Shown: positions 45,371-54,350 of the stretch, one piece after another | How positions within the stretch are numbered: the stretch's first letter is position 1 | How the letters are laid out: every line of letters starts with the position of its first letter | Source: Alphaproteobacteria bacterium | Lineage (GTDB): Bacteria > Pseudomonadota > Alphaproteobacteria > UBA8366 > GCA-2717185 | Direction of reading: 5' to 3' | Assembly (NCBI GenBank): GCA_012103325.1 | Contig: WLWY01000002.1 | Span: 186,001 to 250,000, forward strand | DNA length: 64,000 bases | Notes under the pieces: model-generated | Told to the model about the DNA's origin: nothing | Databases searched by the model: none | What the model saw: only the letters and a program-made list of their open reading frames with translations | Program-made: the position numbers and the translations under genes

Positions 45371-45697
45371 CTAACCGCTAATTTCCACGTATCCACGCTC
45401 GATTGCATGCCTAAGGGCCTCGAATGCATCGCGTGCCTCTTCGTACATCTGACGCTGGCGGCGGAGATCGCTGATCTCTTCTTCCTCAAGTGGGTCGCCA
45501 CAATCTTTTTCCGCAAACTTGAAGGCCGCTTCAAGATAACGGGCTCGGAGCCTGGCGACAGAATTTACAAAGGGCAACAGGTTCTCTGGCGTTAACGGAG
45601 GGATACGCTGATGAATGGTATTTTGGTTGGTATCTATGATATTCTGTTCAATTTCTAGGAGAAATCGCTGTTGCTTTGCAAGCTGTTCCATCGTCAT
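45371..45697 (-). CDS. Hypothetical helical protein
   Basis: 108 residues from ATG 45697 (GGAG 8 nt upstream); MTMEQLAKQQRFLLEIEQNIIDTNQNTIHQRIPPLTPENLLPFVNSVARLRARYLEAAFKFAE then a charged coiled-coil-like tail (PLEEEEISDLRRQRQMYEEARDAFEALRHAIERGYVEI). No family recognised. Composition and ribosome site suggest a real gene. Divergent from the SDR gene. Confidence 0.55.
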   Translation of the reverse strand: MTMEQLAKQQRFLLEIEQNIIDTNQNTIHQRIPPLTPENLLPFVNSVARLRARYLEAAFKFAEKDCGDPLEEEEISDLRRQRQMYEEARDAFEALRHAIERGYVEISG

Positions 45698-45771
45698 GGT
45701 GCGCACTCCAAAATGCAGCTTAGGAGTATACTGGGCGCGTCTTTCAAAAGAGTGAACGAGGAGATCTAACG

Positions 45772-46521
45772 ATGACTGAGCAGGACTGGCCGATAACTAT
45801 TGTTACGGGCGGCAGCCGGGGAATCGGGGCCGCGACAGCGCGCCTTTGCGGCGCTGCGGGACACGCCGTTTGTATTGTTTACCGGGACCAGGCGGCAAAG
45901 GCCGAGGCGATTGTGCAGGACATCGAGGCAGCCACCGGCAAGGCGATTGCGGTGCAAGCGGACATGAGCGAGGAGGCGGATATCCGCCGCCTTTTCGAGA
46001 CGGTGGACGATCGGCTCGGAAGACTGACCGGTCTCGTGAATAATGCTGGGATTCATGGTCCGCGCGTTCGCGTCGACGAACTTGATTACGCTGCCGTGCA
46101 GCACGTTCTTGCGGTTAATGTCGCAGCGCTCTTTCAGTCTTCACGGGAAGCCGTGCGCCGGATGTCAACACGTCATGGTGGAAATGGCGGCGCGATCGTG
46201 AATATTTCTTCCGGCTCCGCGCGGCTTGGCTCGCCTGGTGCGGGGGTGCTGTATGCGGCGTCGAAAGGGGCGGTGAACAGTTTGACTATCGGCCTGTCTC
46301 AGGAGGTTGCTGGAGAAGGGATCAGAGTCAATGCCGTGGCGCCAGGATTGACGGAAACCGACATGCCTCCGGCCGAACGGTTACGGAACGACGGGCCTGC
46401 AATCCCAATCGGTCGGGTTGCGCAACCCGAGGAAGTGGCGGAAGCAATTCTTTGGCTGCTGTCCGATAAAGCCTCCTATGTCGCGGGCGCCAATCTACGA
46501 GTTGGCGGTGGGCGGCTATGA
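45772..46521 (+). CDS. Short-chain dehydrogenase/reductase
   Basis: 249 residues. Rossmann TGGSRGIGAATARLCGAAG (TGxxxGxG), LVNNAGIHG (NNAG), and catalytic Ser in IVNISSGSARLGSPGAGVLYAASKGAVNSL with Tyr and Lys of YxxxK. C-terminal RVNAVAPGLTETDMPP and VAEAILWLLSDKASYVAGANLRVGGG are the classical family ending. NAD(P)-dependent oxidoreductase, substrate unknown. AGGAGAT precedes the ATG. 175 nt before the deleted IS66 copy. Confidence 0.93.
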   Translation: MTEQDWPITIVTGGSRGIGAATARLCGAAGHAVCIVYRDQAAKAEAIVQDIEAATGKAIAVQADMSEEADIRRLFETVDDRLGRLTGLVNNAGIHGPRVRVDELDYAAVQHVLAVNVAALFQSSREAVRRMSTRHGGNGGAIVNISSGSARLGSPGAGVLYAASKGAVNSLTIGLSQEVAGEGIRVNAVAPGLTETDMPPAERLRNDGPAIPIGRVAQPEEVAEAILWLLSDKASYVAGANLRVGGGRL

Positions 46522-46746
46522 TTGCGCCAAATTTCGGTCGGAATTGGTTAATGTGTTAACCAATCCAGCATGCGCGTCCCGCCTTCTGTGGCTGGTAGAA
46601 GGAGCAATTGGAGAAACAAGTTAACAGATCGAGAATCCGGAAATAATAAACTGCAAATGTAAAGCTGGATAATCGGGTAGGAGGCGGTATGAGCCGTGAG
46701 CGTCCGGTAAAGCAGCCCTGCCTATGATGACGTTGGACTGTTACGC

Positions 46747-47121
46747 TCAGGTTTGAGCGTAACGCCAGGGGAGCAGTTCGTCGATCCGATTGATTTTATG
46801 GTCGGCGATACAGGCTAGCGTGTCGGTTAGCCAGGCCTGCGGATCGACGCCATTGAGTTTTGCTGTCTCGATCAGCGTATAGGCGATGGCGGCTGATTTG
46901 CCGCCGGCCTCGGACCCCATGAACAGACATGCCCCTTGCCCGTCCCACCAGATCACCTTGATCAGATCGCCACGGCGACCCCGGAAGACGAACAGATGAC
47001 CGCAATACGGCGCCGCCTTTAGAACCTTCTCTGTTTGCGCTGACAGCCCATTGAACCCCTTACGCATGTCCGTCACGCCGGCCGCAAGCCAAACCTTCGT
47101 GTTCGTGGGAACCGGGATCAT
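46747..47121 (-). CDS. Chimeric TnpB'-'TnpC protein of the deleted IS66 copy
   Basis: 124 residues from the ATG at 47121, which overlaps the tnpA stop. [20 protein letters not shown] through [10 protein letters not shown] is TnpB; the next residue starts TnpC sequence, [57 protein letters not shown]. The fusion loses the last ~40 residues of TnpB and all DDE residues of TnpC. Probably non-functional but translatable. Confidence 0.85.
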   Translation of the reverse strand: MIPVPTNTKVWLAAGVTDMRKGFNGLSAQTEKVLKAAPYCGHLFVFRGRRGDLIKVIWWDGQGACLFMGSEAGGKSAAIAYTLIETAKLNGVDPQAWLTDTLACIADHKINRIDELLPWRYAQT

Positions 47122-47495
47122 CCCGACAAGCACCGGAGCAGACGTACGAGCGCTTCGGGATCGTAAGGGCCGCTAATGCTCAAGCGATGACCTCCGGCAA
47201 GCGTGACCTCGATCTTGCCTTCGTCACCAACAGGGCGCTCGGCTTCGTGCTCGACGTGACGCGCAATCTCAACCGGCAGGAAACAGGCGGCGTCATCGAC
47301 CGTGTCACTTCCCGCAAACCGGGGATCTTTCAGCCAGTTGAAAACCTGATTGGCGTTCACATTGTAGCGCCGTGCAACCTGTGAAACCGAAACGCCCGCA
47401 AACCGCGTCTGTGCGCAAATCATCCGCTTCTCGTCTGCACTCCAGCGCCGACGCTTGCCCCGCTTCGCCACATCCTGATCCCCGTTAGTGTCCAC
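47118..47495 (-). CDS. tnpA: IS66 accessory protein TnpA (second copy)
   Basis: 125 residues, identical in sequence to the TnpA at 7890-8267, with the same hairpin around its GTG start and the same ATGA overlap with the following frame. Kept intact although the element lacks a working tnpC. Confidence 0.9.
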   Translation of the reverse strand: MDTNGDQDVAKRGKRRRWSADEKRMICAQTRFAGVSVSQVARRYNVNANQVFNWLKDPRFAGSDTVDDAACFLPVEIARHVEHEAERPVGDEGKIEVTLAGGHRLSISGPYDPEALVRLLRCLSG

Positions 47496-47559
47496 CTAAA
47501 CAAGTGGACACTAAACCTCACTTCTTCTGCACGGCAGAGCGGTCAGGCCGGACGCTTAC

Positions 47560-47757
47560 GATGCCCAGGAAGTTGAGGAACATTCTTACGAGCCCGCAAA
47601 AGGTAAGGGAAGAATTTCATACAATCCTAAATTCAGGGAACTAGCGGACCAGATTTTTGAAGTTGTGAAAGGAGTAGAAAATACTAGGCTCTTTGTGAAA
47701 GAAGAAGGAACTTTTGCACTCGTGGGTGATGTTCAGATAAATTTTTATTCTAATTGA
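47560..47757 (+). pseudogene. 3' remnant of an unknown gene beside the deleted IS66 copy
   Basis: Open from the IS end to TGA 47755-47757, 65 residues: DAQEVEEHSYEPAKGKGRISYNPKFRELADQIFE, VVKGVENTRLFVKEEGTFALVGDVQINFYSN. Reads as the C-terminal end of a real protein, with A+T-rich codons (GAA, AAA, AAT) unlike its neighbours, so probably acquired DNA. No start is available. From 47758 to 48013 I see only a CCGC-TT-GCGG hairpin followed by six T (47899-47916), a weak terminator candidate. Confidence 0.5.
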
Positions 47758-48013
47758 CCGAATGCTTAGTTAAATTCCGAGTGGTGTAAGTTGGTTGATA
47801 GCTGGGACCGTAAAAATGTTGTTTTTGAGGGGGTCGAAGCGAGATATTGCAGCTCAATTTCGATCAACTAGGCGCCAACGATACAGACCTGCGTAAGCCG
47901 CTTGCGGGCGTTTTTTATGGATTCAGCCCGGGGCGAGATAACTGTTTCTGGCTAGCTCCGTGAATGACGTCTTTGGGGTCGAGCAGCCGACTTCCGGTTT
48001 AGCTATTCATGGA

Positions 48014-48442
48014 CTAGGCGAATTTTAGTGTGGCTGGGGTCCAAACGTCTTTTCGTCGGGCGGAGCGTTCTTCGCTCGTTTCCTGCTCAAAGAAGGCATG
48101 CTTGGCTTCGCCGAACTGGTTGCCTCTGTTTTCTGCCAAATTCGCATTCATGATACCAAAGAGTTGATTATCAATCTGTTGCACCGCGCCGATATAGTTG
48201 CCGCAGTTCTTGCAGATCAGAAAATCCACCATTTTCATTCCAAAATGATAACGGTTTAACTGGGTTTCGTCCTGCACACGCATTTCTATGCGCCCTTTTG
48301 AATCGCTTAGAGAGCGCATATTGTGTGAACGGCAAAAATCACATTGGCAAGCGTGTAACCACATATCCTGAGGTTGTTTATCAGTCGTTAGCGTGGCCTT
48401 TAGATTACCACAATGACAAGAGCTCTTGATGGTCTTGGTCAT
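48014..48442 (-). CDS. GFA/CENP-V family zinc-binding protein
   Basis: 142 residues. Zinc-ligand cysteines in the family pattern: SSCHCGNLKATL (about 8-19), HACQCDFCRSHN (about 30-41) and LICKNCGNYIGA (about 75-86). The fold is that of glutathione-dependent formaldehyde-activating enzyme, but most members lack proven activity. N- and C-terminal parts (GNQFGEAKHAFFEQETSEERSARRKDVWTPATLKF) are as expected. Stand-alone gene in an accessory region. Confidence 0.88.
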   Translation of the reverse strand: MTKTIKSSCHCGNLKATLTTDKQPQDMWLHACQCDFCRSHNMRSLSDSKGRIEMRVQDETQLNRYHFGMKMVDFLICKNCGNYIGAVQQIDNQLFGIMNANLAENRGNQFGEAKHAFFEQETSEERSARRKDVWTPATLKFA

Positions 48443-48510
48443 AAGACGTTTATCCTTGGTCAGCCTCTGAATAGGGTCGGTCTATAACAACAAATATTTT
48501 GTCTTGTATA

Positions 48511-48846
48511 TCATTTCAGCCGCGACCCGCCGAGGGAAATCAGGGTAGCTGCGGTGGCGCTCGCCAACAAATCCGCCTTATTGTCTGGGCGCTGGTCAGG
48601 CATCGCGGAACATATCAAAAGCCCGTAGCCGTTTGGGCTGCTTAGTACGCATACGAGCAAAGAGGGAGAAACCCCGCGACCTTGACAGCGCCTGCATATC
48701 CGGTCCTGGCTATGTGTGGACGGCCCCATTTTGGCAAGAGTTGTTTTGAGTGTGATGCATTGTTGATCGAGTGCAGCTATGTGTTCGGCCTGTTTGTGCG
48801 ATACGATGATCGCTGGCCCTAATGCGATCCGCGGATCGGGTCCCAA
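48511..48846 (-). CDS. Doubtful small ORF
   Basis: 111 codons: contains ICRRCQGRGVSPSLLVCVLSSPNGYGLLICSAMPDQRPDNKADLL. No family recognised and no clear ribosome site. It lies in the 510-nt gap between the GFA gene and an IS110 transposase. Listed because no better candidate fills that stretch. Confidence 0.25.
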   Translation of the reverse strand: MGPDPRIALGPAIIVSHKQAEHIAALDQQCITLKTTLAKMGPSTHSQDRICRRCQGRGVSPSLLVCVLSSPNGYGLLICSAMPDQRPDNKADLLASATAATLISLGGSRLK

Positions 48847-48954
48847 CTAGATTCACGATCTCAGAGGCTCCCTAGCCAAAACGGGTTTTCCCGAACCCCG
48901 GTATTCGACCGGTTTTGCATTACCTCACTTTCACCCTACCAAACTCGTTGTCTC

Positions 48955-49986
48955 TCAGGCTTCGCGCACCGCCGGTCGGCGGTAGGCCTCGCCGGTTGCC
49001 AGCACGGCCCAGGCGGTCCGCGCAGTTTTGTTGGCCATCGCAACGGCTGCGACCTTCGTCGGCTTGCGATGCAGAAGATCACCAAGCCATGGATTGTTCG
49101 CAAAAGCCGTCTTTCGTCCGTGTCGGATCACCGACATGGCGCCGGCGACCAGCAGCCATCTGAGATAGGGATCACCCTGTTTGGATATCCGCCCCAGGCG
49201 CTCTTTGCCACCTGTCGAGTTCTGTCTGGGAACTAGGCCGATCCACGCTGCCAGCTCGCGACCGGATTTGAAGACTGAGGGATCTGATACCGAGGCAATA
49301 AGCGCGGTGGCGATGATCGGTCCGATGCCGGGAATAGTCTCCAAGCGGCGGCTTATCTCGCTCGAACGATGCCAGAGGTGGATGCGACGTTCATTGGAGG
49401 CAACTTCCCGCTCCACTGTCGTCAGCGCAGCGACCAGGCTCTCCAGACAGGTTCGTGCAAGGACAGGAAGCCGTTCATCCTCCCGATCGGAGATGATGGT
49501 GAGCAAGGCCGTTACCCCGCGTCGGCCCACTGGCGCCACGACGCCAAACTCGGCCAAATGCGCACGGATCGCGTTCACCAGCATGGTGTGCTGACGGACC
49601 AGTAGCGATCGCGTCCGGTGAACCATCATTAGACTCTGACGCTCGGGCGACTTGATGGCGACAAAACGCATCGTCGGCCGCGTCACCGCCTCACAGATCG
49701 CTTCGGCGTCAGCGGCGTCGTTCTTGTTCCGCTTTACGTAGGGTTTCACGTAGTTGGCCGGCATGATGCGCGCCTCATGGCCGAGCGCCTGCAACTCGCG
49801 CGCCCAGTGATGAGAAGTCGCGCACGCCTCCACGCCAATCAAACAAGGTGGCAATTTCTTAAAAAGGGGGAGTACCTGGCGCCGTCTGAGCTGCCGACGG
49901 ATTACCGTCTCACCCGACCCGGCGACGCCGTGGACCTGAAATACGTTCTTCGCAAGATCGAGACCTATCGTGGTAACTTCCTTCAT
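48955..49986 (-). CDS. IS110-family transposase (DEDD)
   Basis: 343 residues, full length. N-terminal RuvC-like DEDD domain: TTIGLDLAKNVFQVHG (first Asp), CLIGVEACATSHHWARELQALGHEARIMPANYVKPYVKRNKNDAADAEAICEAV (Glu and the Asp pair). C-terminal Tnp_20 domain: LETIPGIGPIIATALIASVSDPSVFKSGRELAAWIGLVPRQNSTGGKERLGRISKQGDPYLRWLLVAGAM with its catalytic serine region. IS110 enzymes work with a bridge RNA encoded in the element's non-coding end. Element termini not determined. Only about a third identical to the second transposase at 62385-63413. Confidence 0.93.
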   Translation of the reverse strand: MKEVTTIGLDLAKNVFQVHGVAGSGETVIRRQLRRRQVLPLFKKLPPCLIGVEACATSHHWARELQALGHEARIMPANYVKPYVKRNKNDAADAEAICEAVTRPTMRFVAIKSPERQSLMMVHRTRSLLVRQHTMLVNAIRAHLAEFGVVAPVGRRGVTALLTIISDREDERLPVLARTCLESLVAALTTVEREVASNERRIHLWHRSSEISRRLETIPGIGPIIATALIASVSDPSVFKSGRELAAWIGLVPRQNSTGGKERLGRISKQGDPYLRWLLVAGAMSVIRHGRKTAFANNPWLGDLLHRKPTKVAAVAMANKTARTAWAVLATGEAYRRPAVREA

Positions 49987-50061
49987 GGACGGCTCCTAAT
50001 TCCTAGTGGTTCATGACAACCACAACTTTGGCACATCGATGCCGTTGGATAGGGGCCGTCC
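49987..50061 (-). ncRNA. Stem-closed leader of the IS110 transposase (possible bridge-RNA or end structure)
   Basis: GGACGGCTCC (49987-49996) pairs with GGGGCCGTCC (50052-50061), 10 bp with one G-T, and the first arm abuts the transposase start codon. Inside is GTGGTT/AACCAC (50006-50011/50018-50023). The second IS110 transposase has the same design. The rest of the gap to 50476 shows nothing recognisable. Confidence 0.35.
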
Positions 50062-50476
50062 ACCTCATTAGGTTCGGACCTGTGCTCACTACTCTTTGCA
50101 TGTCCGGAAGGGAGCGAAGAGAAGACGTCATGCGTATTGCGCTGTAGACTCTTGATACGAGGCTAAATCCGAATTGATGACGGCTTTTGTTGATGGAGAC
50201 GGAACCGCGTCATATTCGTTGACCTCCGTCAAGACCAAGGGCTTCCAGTAGGTTTCAAGCGATTGCCCTGGGGCTCGCCTAGATCGGATCAAGTTTAGAC
50301 GAACCCATTTCATGGGTTCGGGTATTCTTGTGAATCCGCTCGCAATCTATAGTGAAGACCAGATTCACGCGGTTTTTGGATCGCCGGAGGCGGTGCCAAC
50401 AAACCCCGACCTGGTCTAGATGGATGCAATCGATTACGATTTCCGCTCGTGCTGCAATCTGCTTAGGGAAACAGAC

Positions 50477-51439
50477 ATGTCCGATATGCCGAAATCGATC
50501 GAGATTCACGAAGAGGGACCCCGCGAAGGCTTTCAAATCGAGCCGGGACCGATCTCGACGGCAGACAAAATCGCCTTCATCGACGCCCTGTCGGAAACCG
50601 GATTGCAGGAGATCCAGATCGCATCGTTCGTGAACCCGAAGCGGGTGCCGGGCTGGGCGGATGCGGAGGCTGTCGTTTCCGGCGTGAAGCGGCAGGACGG
50701 CGTCAAATACACGGGCTTGTGGCTGAACGAGAAAGGCCTGATTCGCGCGCTAGAGGCGGAGGATTTGACCCTGAAGGGGTCGATATCGAACTGCGCGTCG
50801 GAAGCGTTCATGATCCGCAACACCAACCGCGACCGCGAACAGAATATCCGCGTTCAGCACAACCAGGTGGCGCTTTACAAGAAGCACGACATTCCAATGT
50901 ACCGGGGCGGCGTGATGGCGGCGTTCGGCTGCAATTTCGAAGGCGAGATCCCGGTCTCGCGCGTTCTGTCGACGATCGAGGAAATTCTGACCATCGCGGA
51001 GGAGAACGACACGCGTATCGGTGTCATCTCGCTCGCCGACACGATGGGATGGGCGACGCCGCTATCCATCAAAAACGTCGTCGGCGCGGTGCGCGAACGT
51101 TGGCCGGAACTGCAGGTCGCCTTGCATCTGCACGACACGCGTGGCCTCGGCGTCGCCAATGTCTACGCCGGGCTGGAGATGGGCGTGACCTTATTCGACT
51201 CTTCGGTCGCCGGCCTTGGCGGCTGTCCGTTTGCCGGCAGCCACGGCAAACCCGCGGCGGGCAACGTCTGCACGGAAGACGTGGTGTTCATGTGCGCCGA
51301 AATGGGGATTGAAACCGGTGTCGATTTGGAACGGCTGATCGATGTCGCCGAAATGGCCGAGCGTATCGTCGGCCACGACCTTCCCGGTTCGGTCAAACGG
51401 GGTGGCAGCCTTGATAAATTGCGCGCAGCGCTGCATTGA
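50477..51439 (+). CDS. Hydroxymethylglutaryl-CoA lyase family protein
   Basis: 320 residues from ATG 50477 (TTAGGGAAAC just upstream); the longer frame from 50420 is not supported. HMGL-like TIM barrel: EIHEEGPREGFQIEPGPISTADKIAFIDALSETGLQEIQIASFVNPKRVPGWADAEAV, metal-binding HLHDTRGLGVANVYAGLEMGVTLFDSSVAGLGGCPFAGSHGKPAAGNV containing the H-x-H-D and the GLGGCP loop with the catalytic Cys. First acidic residue reads EEG where HMG-CoA lyases have R-D-G, so the substrate may differ from HMG-CoA. Stand-alone. Confidence 0.85.
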   Translation: MSDMPKSIEIHEEGPREGFQIEPGPISTADKIAFIDALSETGLQEIQIASFVNPKRVPGWADAEAVVSGVKRQDGVKYTGLWLNEKGLIRALEAEDLTLKGSISNCASEAFMIRNTNRDREQNIRVQHNQVALYKKHDIPMYRGGVMAAFGCNFEGEIPVSRVLSTIEEILTIAEENDTRIGVISLADTMGWATPLSIKNVVGAVRERWPELQVALHLHDTRGLGVANVYAGLEMGVTLFDSSVAGLGGCPFAGSHGKPAAGNVCTEDVVFMCAEMGIETGVDLERLIDVAEMAERIVGHDLPGSVKRGGSLDKLRAALH

Positions 51440-51499
51440 GTTTGTGTCCTACGCCATTTGGGTGACCGTGGCGCGGGCATCTCTGTCTAACAATACGAG

Positions 51500-51853
51500 G
51501 TGAACGTCGACGGATGGGGACGCCAGACGATGTTGGTCATTCCAGCAGATGGTCTAAGCAGGCATGAAGCGAGTAGTGTGGTCGAAGTGGGCTGCCATCT
51601 CATGGCGGACGGACTCGCCGGCGCGGTTGGACAGGGAGTGACCGACGACGGCGCCATCTTCGTTGAGATCATGCACCCCGACAATGGCAGGCCGATGTTC
51701 TGCATCGGCAAGGAACAGGGCCGCTACATTGTCCGCGGAAGCGGTGGCGACAGACTGGCCGTCGGCCCGTCGCTCAACGCCTTATTTGCATATTCAAATT
51801 ATTCAGGTGCGCCCGACCGTCCCACACTCCGGCTGGTAGACTGGACGCACTAA
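51500..51853 (+). CDS. Hypothetical protein
   Basis: 117 residues from a GTG (51500); ATG 51530 is an alternative (MLVIPADGLSRHEASSVVEVGCHLMADGLAGAVG). Sequence includes VTDDGAIFVEIMHPDNGRPMFCIGKEQGRYIVRGSGGDRLAVGPSLNALF, which looks like a folded alpha/beta protein. No family recognised, no export signal. Codon use matches its neighbours. Confidence 0.5.
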   Translation: MNVDGWGRQTMLVIPADGLSRHEASSVVEVGCHLMADGLAGAVGQGVTDDGAIFVEIMHPDNGRPMFCIGKEQGRYIVRGSGGDRLAVGPSLNALFAYSNYSGAPDRPTLRLVDWTH

Positions 51854-52047
51854 GCGGAAGTTTTACTGATTGCGTGCGTCGGTCGGGTGTGGACCGTTCA
51901 ACGGGTGCTCTTCGTCGACAGGCATTTTTAGCGCTCCGGTTAGAAGGAAGTAGGGTTAACGGGCGCTCTATATACCCATCCGGAATCCCGTGTTGTGTAT
52001 TTATCGCAGCGCTGACCTGCGTTCCATGAATACCCGGCTCCTTCGTA

Positions 52048-52449
52048 TTACTTCTGCAGTTCAACTTTGCCCGGTGCGATGGTGAACCGCGATCCCTTGG
52101 TTTTGCCTTCCCGGTAACTTTGAAATCCGTCGCCATCCTTGCGATGCGAATAGCAGCGGTCCTTCCATCGCTGCCAGTCGTAGCACATCATCCCGTCATC
52201 GGTGATCAGCCACTTTCCTTTTTGCGAAAGCCCCTTGCTGTCACTGTACGAGACCGTTCCGTCCGTGCCGAAATAGACACGGAACTTACGGCCGCTGGGG
52301 CTGGTCCCCAAGGCGGTGTTGCCTTTGTAGACATGCAGGTTCTGTTTCGTCGAAACGACGTCATCGTCGGCCGCATGCGTTTCCGGCGCCGCGATGAGTG
52401 CCGTGGTCGCAAAAACCGCCGCTAGAATAGGGGTGAATCGGAGCACCAT
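52048..52449 (-). CDS. Secreted protein of unknown function
   Basis: 133 residues from ATG 52449 with GGGAGAA upstream. Signal peptide MVLRFTPILAAVFATTALIAAPETHAA. The mature part, GRKFRVYFGTDGTVSYSDSKGLSQKGKWLITDDGMMCYDWQRWKDRCYSHRKDGDGF, resembles small periplasmic proteins with a repeated beta pattern (G.W.....G..C). Two cysteines may pair. No neighbour suggests a role. Confidence 0.7.
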   Translation of the reverse strand: MVLRFTPILAAVFATTALIAAPETHAADDDVVSTKQNLHVYKGNTALGTSPSGRKFRVYFGTDGTVSYSDSKGLSQKGKWLITDDGMMCYDWQRWKDRCYSHRKDGDGFQSYREGKTKGSRFTIAPGKVELQK

Positions 52450-52685
52450 ATTCTCCCTTCTTTCGTCAACACACCTTAGCCTGTGAGCGTATCCTATTAT
52501 GTTGTAGAGCGAATTCAACGATCCAGTGCTGTTTAGCGCGGTTGCCAAGCGGTTCGAATTCGACCGATAATCAGTTTCTATCTACGAACCTATTCGGCCC
52601 GCGGCGATATGCGGGCGGTATTTACGCATAGGCACGACGTCCGGACGTCAAGGCCGGGCGCGATCTATCACATGGGAGGTTCCGA

Positions 52686-54218
52686 ATGAAATCCGTATTT
52701 CCGAAATCACTGTTGTTGGCAGCCGCCGTCGCGTTGGGCGCGGGGCCGGCGATCGCTGGCAAATCGAACGATACCTTGGTGTGGGCGACCGACCGCGAAA
52801 TGGACGTTCCGCTGGAATGGTACAACAACACGCGGGAAATGGTCGTCATGGCGCGGCATATTTTCGATACCCTGTTGTACCGCGACACCAAATCCTTCGA
52901 GTACCGTCCGCAACTCGCAACGTCTTACAAGTGGGTCGACGATCTGACGATGGATTTCGAGCTGCGCAAGGACGTCACGTTCCATAACGGCAAGAAGTTC
53001 AGCGCGGACGACGTCGTCAGCACGTTCAACCATCTGTCTCACAAAGACAGCGGTGTTCTGTCGCGGCAATCCGTTAGCTGGATGAAGACGACCGAGAAGC
53101 TGGGCGACTACAAGGTCCGCATCCATTTCAAGAAGCCGTTCCCGGCGGCGCTTGAGTTCCTGTCCGGCGGCCTGTCGATCCTGCCTGCGGGAATTTGGAA
53201 GACGGCGAAGAAGGATTCCGCCGGAAGGCCCGATTACGGCACCGTCGCGCCGATCGGTACCGGTCCATACAAGGTCGTCGAGTGGGTGCCGGGAGAGAGA
53301 TCGGTTCTCGAAGCGAACGCGAACTATTTCGACGGTCCGAAAGGCAAAGCCAAGATCAAGCGTGTGGTCTTTCGAACGGTTGCCGATCCGGAAGCGCAGA
53401 TTGCCGAGCTGCTGACGGGCAGTCTCGATTGGATCTGGGACGTGCCGAAGGATAAGGCCGAGGAATTGAAGGGCATGGGCGCCGTGCAAGTCGTCAATGC
53501 GCCGACAATGCGGGTCAGCTATCTGCAGTTCGATACGATCGGTCAGAGCGGCGAAACCCCGTTCAAGAACCTGAAAGTCCGGCAGGCCGCGGCACATGCG
53601 ATCGATCGCGCGGCCATCGCCAAGAACCTCGTCGGCGGATCCTCCGCGGTGATTCACTCGGCCTGCTATCCGACGCAGCTCGGCTGCACGCAGGACGTTC
53701 CGCAATACAAATACGATCCTGCAATGGCGAAGAAGCTGCTGGCCGAGGCCGGTTATCCGGATGGCTTTACGACGGACATCTACGCCTACCGGCAGCGTGA
53801 GTATACCGAAGCGACGATGGGCTATCTCGCGAAGGTCGGGATCAAGACGAACCTCAAATACATGCAGTACAAAACATTGCGGGGGATCGTCCGGTCCGGC
53901 AAATCGCCGTTCCATCAAATGACCTGGGGCTCCGGTTCGCGCAACGACGTATCGGCCATCACCAGTCACTTCTTCAAGCACAGCAAGGATGACTATTGCC
54001 GGGACGATTATGTCAAAGAGCAGATCGAAATCGGCGACAACAACACCGATGCGAATGTGCGAAAAGGCGCCTACAAGAAGGCGCTCACGCGCATTCAGGA
54101 AAAGCTCTGCTGGCTACCGATGTTCACATACGCCAAGAACTACGCCTATTCCAAGGAGCTGAACTTCAAACCGACGCCGGATGAAATTCCGCGTTTCTTC
54201 ACAGCGACCTGGAAATAG
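52686..54218 (+). CDS. ABC transporter solute-binding protein (peptide/nickel type, SBP_bac_5)
   Basis: 510 residues. Signal peptide MKSVFPKSLLLAAAVALGAGPAIAG, then the family-5 SBP pattern: MVVMARHIFDTLLYRDTKSFEYRPQLATSYKWVDDLTMDFELRKDVTFHNGKKFSADDVV, GTGPYKVVEW, and VRQAAAHAIDRAAIAKNLVGG. Binds oligopeptides or similar ligands in the periplasm. No permease or ATPase gene lies next to it, so it is an orphan here. Closed by a strong terminator. Confidence 0.92.
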   Translation: MKSVFPKSLLLAAAVALGAGPAIAGKSNDTLVWATDREMDVPLEWYNNTREMVVMARHIFDTLLYRDTKSFEYRPQLATSYKWVDDLTMDFELRKDVTFHNGKKFSADDVVSTFNHLSHKDSGVLSRQSVSWMKTTEKLGDYKVRIHFKKPFPAALEFLSGGLSILPAGIWKTAKKDSAGRPDYGTVAPIGTGPYKVVEWVPGERSVLEANANYFDGPKGKAKIKRVVFRTVADPEAQIAELLTGSLDWIWDVPKDKAEELKGMGAVQVVNAPTMRVSYLQFDTIGQSGETPFKNLKVRQAAAHAIDRAAIAKNLVGGSSAVIHSACYPTQLGCTQDVPQYKYDPAMAKKLLAEAGYPDGFTTDIYAYRQREYTEATMGYLAKVGIKTNLKYMQYKTLRGIVRSGKSPFHQMTWGSGSRNDVSAITSHFFKHSKDDYCRDDYVKEQIEIGDNNTDANVRKGAYKKALTRIQEKLCWLPMFTYAKNYAYSKELNFKPTPDEIPRFFTATWK

Positions 54219-54234
54219 CAGCTTTACAAGAAGG

Positions 54235-54267
54235 GCGGCGCGGCACCTGCCGCGCCGCTTTTCTTTT
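54235..54267 (+). terminator. Intrinsic terminator after the solute-binding protein
   Basis: GCGGCGCGGCA (54235-54245) and TGCCGCGCCGC (54248-54258) form an 11-bp stem followed by TTTTCTTTT. Confidence 0.88.
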
Positions 54268-54350
54268 GTGTTGTCGTTCAGCGCGCCCTTGTGCCGGCGC
54301 GTCGGCTCATTATGTCTGAGGTTAGACAACCTCGTTTCAGGAATAACACG

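Larger units (their letters stand above)
46696..47559 (-). mobile_element. Internally deleted IS66 copy (864 bp, non-autonomous)
   Basis: Same ends as the complete element at 7826-10246, inverted in orientation. It matches that element except for an exact loss of the equivalent of 8465-10021 (1557 bp); 2421 - 1557 = 864. The junction lies at a shared TTC between tnpB and tnpC. The deletion is in frame. tnpA is intact; tnpC's catalytic core is gone, so movement would need TnpC from another copy. Flanking 8-mers (TATGAGCC and GATGCCCA) do not match, so no target duplication is seen. Confidence 0.92.

Noticed and set aside
52707..53981. 424-codon open frame on the minus strand
   Set aside because: Antisense to the solute-binding protein gene, composition typical of a mirror frame (Arg/His/Asp-rich, no domains).
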